Positions 62,166 through 64,000 of a stretch of DNA of 64,000 bases are shown one piece after another; positions within the stretch are counted from its first letter, which is position 1, and each line of letters begins with the position of its first letter. The notes under the pieces were generated by a model that worked only from the letters and a program-made list of their open reading frames with translations, was not told the origin of the DNA and made no database searches. The DNA comes from an uncultured Duncaniella sp. (lineage in GTDB: Bacteria > Bacteroidota > Bacteroidia > Bacteroidales > Muribaculaceae): contig CAJURI010000001.1 in assembly GCA_910588795.1 (NCBI GenBank), positions 1 to 64,000 on the forward strand, in the 5' to 3' direction. A program made the translations under genes and the position numbers.

Positions 62166-62189
62166 GTAGGGAGGGGGCGTGCCCCCTCC
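62166..62189 (+). repeat. REP-like element, copy 2, upstream of the RAYT gene
   Basis: GTAG followed by the perfect hairpin GGAGGGGGC-GT-GCCCCCTCC. The stem differs from copy 1 (7416-7439) by an A-T pair replacing a C-G pair, so pairing is kept. It is 200 bases upstream of the RAYT start. The bases from 62190 to 62392 are low-complexity ACTCCACCGC-like repeats with no supported gene. Confidence 0.7.
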
Positions 62190-62392
62190 GCCCCGCGCGA
62201 CAACTCCGCCTACTACTCCACCCCCCGCGAGACATCTGCCACACGACTCCACCGCCCAATACTCCACCGCACGCGACTCCACCGCACGCGACACCGACCC
62301 ACACGACTCCGCCCACAATACCATCCCCCCGCGATACCTCCTCTCCCGCGATAATACTCACAACCCAAACCGACATAAAAACATTCGCCCCA

Positions 62393-62923
62393 ATGGCCTG
62401 TCTTCCAAAAAGAAAATCTCCCCGTTCATACTGGATTGACTATAATTATGGAGCCTTTTTTGTCACTGTATGCACAAAAGACAAGAAACATTATTTCGGA
62501 CATATAACGACCAATAATGAAATTAATGAAATGCTCTACTCCACAATCGGTCAACGGTTAGAACAAGAGTTGTCATCATCAGATATAAGGCATCCGTCAA
62601 TCGAAATCCCATGTCATATTGTAATGCCAAATCATTTTCACGCCATAATACTAATCAATGACAAAGAACGTTTTAATGATAATCCGACTATAGAAGATCG
62701 ACTGATCAGTCGTCAGTCTCCCATACTGTCAAATTTCATAGGCAGAATCAAATCCGCCGTATCAAAATTCGCTCATGAGAAAGGTTATTCATTTGAATGG
62801 CAAAAAAGTTTTCATGACCACGCGATCAGAGATATGGACGATTGGAACAGAATTGCGGAGTACATCGAGAATAATGTCAATGTATGGGAACAGCATGATG
62901 AACGATATGAATATAAGAGCGAT
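62393..62923 (+). CDS. REP-associated tyrosine transposase (RAYT, Y1/HUH family), reading through into the HAD gene
   Basis: The 177-codon region is AT-rich compared with all neighbours and encodes a full-length Y1-type transposase domain. YGAFFVTVCTKDKKHYFG (about 19-36) and IVMPNHFHAIILI (about 81-93) give the HUH metal motif. IGRIKSAVSKFAHEKG and FEWQKSFHDHAIRD (about 120-153) are the C-terminal segment; I do not see a Tyr at the usual catalytic place there. The family usually ends just after IAEYIENN..WEQHDERY, but here no stop codon follows and the frame continues into the HAD hydrolase. These enzymes mobilise REP elements, one of which lies upstream. Confidence 0.8.
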
Positions 62924-63646
62924 ATGAATATAAATGGTATCATATTCGACTACGGCGGGACTATCGACAGCCGTGGCGACCATTGGAGCGAAATAATATT
63001 CCGCGCTTATGTGTCAGAAGGTGCGGAAACGGACCGTGACAGCTTCAGGAAGGCATATGTGTATGCCGAAAGAGCTTTGGACGGATCAGGAATCATTACT
63101 CCCGATGATGATTTCCTCATGACTATGAGAAAAAAGGTGTCGATTCAGTTCCGGTATCTCGGAATCGATGCCCCTTCCCTCGCCGATGCGATCGCCACAA
63201 GGTGTTACGAACACGCCCGAGAAAATGTGGCTGACTCCCGGGAAGCTCTTTCCACTCTTGCAGAAAGATACCCTTTGGGAATCGTATCCAACTTCTATGG
63301 CAATCTCAGATGTGTGCTCAGGGATTTCGGCATTCTCCACCTGTTCAGGACTGTAGTTGACAGCACAGAAGCCGGGATACGCAAACCGGATCCGAAGATA
63401 TTTCTAAAGGCCATTGCCGACATGGAGGGATGCGACATGCCGGCCGCTGTGTCCGCAGGGCCGAAATATCTGGTGGTGGGTGACAGCGTTAAGAACGACA
63501 TCATCCCTGCCGACTCCATAGGGTGCTTCACAGCCCTGATTCCGGGCACTCCGTGGGATGCGGACAGGGCGCAACCCGTCATTCCGGACCGCACCGTCAC
63601 AATACATTCGCTCCAGGAGCTGCCCGAGATCCTTCCAGAAATGTGA
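62924..63646 (+). CDS. HAD-family hydrolase
   Basis: From the ATG at 62924 the protein has 240 residues. The nucleophile motif is IIFDYGGTIDS (about 5-15), with the first Asp present and Gly where the second Asp of DxD usually is, as in many Bacteroidetes relatives. Motif II is IVSNFYGN (about 115-122), the Lys lies in GIRKPDPKIFLKA (about 147-159) and the acidic motif IV is YLVVGDSVKNDIIPADSIG. It is likely a small-molecule phosphatase. The start at 62924 fits the family N-terminus; translation could also arrive from the RAYT frame as a fusion of 417 residues. Confidence 0.85.
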   Translation: MNINGIIFDYGGTIDSRGDHWSEIIFRAYVSEGAETDRDSFRKAYVYAERALDGSGIITPDDDFLMTMRKKVSIQFRYLGIDAPSLADAIATRCYEHARENVADSREALSTLAERYPLGIVSNFYGNLRCVLRDFGILHLFRTVVDSTEAGIRKPDPKIFLKAIADMEGCDMPAAVSAGPKYLVVGDSVKNDIIPADSIGCFTALIPGTPWDADRAQPVIPDRTVTIHSLQELPEILPEM

Positions 63647-63707
63647 CCGCTGCAAACTTAAGACCATAAATTTGATGAAATGTGTAGCAATTTATCGGGA
63701 TTTTAAG

Positions 63708-63715
63708 TAAATTTG
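63708..63715 (+). promoter_or_regulatory. -7 box giving a near-leaderless antiporter mRNA
   Basis: TAAATTTG lies only 7 bases before the ATG at 63723. No good TTTG is found 19-21 bp upstream. If functional, the transcript would start within a few bases of the start codon. Confidence 0.5.
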
Positions 63716-63722
63716 CAGTACT

Positions 63723-64000
63723 ATGATCTCGCAGCTTGGGACACTCATGAGAATGCCGGTCATCACAGAGCCGGTGCCCATCTTCCTTACGGTGATGGCG
63801 ATAATCCTTGTGACCCCTCTGCTGCTCAACCGCCTGAAGATACCGCATGTCATAGGGCTCATAATTGCGGGTGTGGCCGTCGGCCCCTACGGTTTCGCCC
63901 TGCTTGACAGGGACATGAGCTTCGAAGTGTTCGGCCAGGTAGGTATACTCTACCTCATGTTTCTCGCCGGCATAGAGATCGACATGTACCATCTTAAGAA
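63723..64000 (+). CDS. CPA2-family cation:proton antiporter (partial)
   Basis: The first 92 residues are present; the gene runs off the right edge. Three membrane segments are visible (about 18-33, 38-56 and 70-85). The sequence TPLLLNRLKIPHVIGLIIAGVAVGPYGF is the hallmark start of the monovalent cation:proton antiporter-2 family (KefB/GerN-like), and LYLMFLAGIEID continues it. The ion specificity and any C-terminal TrkA-N or UspA domain cannot be seen. Confidence 0.88.
   Translation, partial: MISQLGTLMRMPVITEPVPIFLTVMAIILVTPLLLNRLKIPHVIGLIIAGVAVGPYGFALLDRDMSFEVFGQVGILYLMFLAGIEIDMYHLK

Noticed and set aside
61788..62324. 178-codon minus-strand frame with repeated NSSVLDV units
   Set aside because: The repeats are just the translation of the 24-bp tandem repeat, and the frame overlaps the CDP-alcohol gene.

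Overview
The window looks like chromosomal DNA of a gut Bacteroidales bacterium, most likely a Muribaculaceae-type genome. The evidence is a SusC/SusD pair with DUF4843 and PKD-like lipoproteins, Bacteroidetes-specific families (DUF2851, DUF2723, GxxExxY), many lipoproteins, and repeated Bacteroidetes-type promoters (TTTG, 19-21 bp, TAnnTTTG). Coding DNA is mostly GC-rich. Three clearly AT-richer islands (about 8.3-9.9 kb, 30.7-31.8 kb and 62.4-62.9 kb) look acquired. The family assignment is an inference from gene content. No rRNA, tRNA or CRISPR array was seen.

Layout. 0-7.3 kb: the tail of an unknown gene, a GH43 glycosidase, an arabinose-5-phosphate isomerase, a degenerate PfkB-like protein, a TPR protein, ribH, then a MITE-like element abutting the start codon of a DUF2851 gene. 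7.5-10 kb: a membrane TPR protein (minus strand) and an AT-rich DUF3791-DUF3990-DUF3791 cassette with a small lipoprotein. 10-20.7 kb: panB, then on the minus strand trmD, a complete tripartite RND efflux operon, an AI-2E-type permease, an RsmB/RsmF-type RNA methyltransferase and a thioesterase. 20.7-33.7 kb: DUF721-recF, two FKBP isomerases, a mutase-like flavoprotein with a glycosyltransferase, a C11 peptidase, an MscS channel, and recJ and recQ separated by a GxxExxY gene framed by long inverted repeats.

33.7-41.1 kb: a SusC-SusD-DUF4843-PKD operon with no enzyme gene. 41.2-56 kb: a TrkH/KtrB transporter, an Ig-like lipoprotein, an LPG-synthase-like membrane protein, aroA, a lone metal ABC permease, a PpiD-like chaperone, trpS and a DUF2723 membrane protein. 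56-62 kb: pdxA, then a tight six-gene operon (nucleotidyltransferase, ATP-grasp, GtrA, CDP-alcohol phosphotransferase, PAP2, second CDP-alcohol phosphotransferase) that fits polar-lipid head-group synthesis, possibly inositol phospho- or sphingolipids. 62-64 kb: tandem repeats, a REP-like hairpin, a RAYT transposase reading in frame into a HAD hydrolase, and the start of a CPA2 antiporter.

The most interesting signals are the REP/RAYT pair (two REP-like hairpins 55 kb apart with a compensatory base-pair change), the RAYT-HAD read-through ORF, the inverted-repeat-framed GxxExxY cassette between recJ and recQ, the ART-like DUF3990 cassette, the MITE-like element ending on a start codon, and several near-leaderless promoters.
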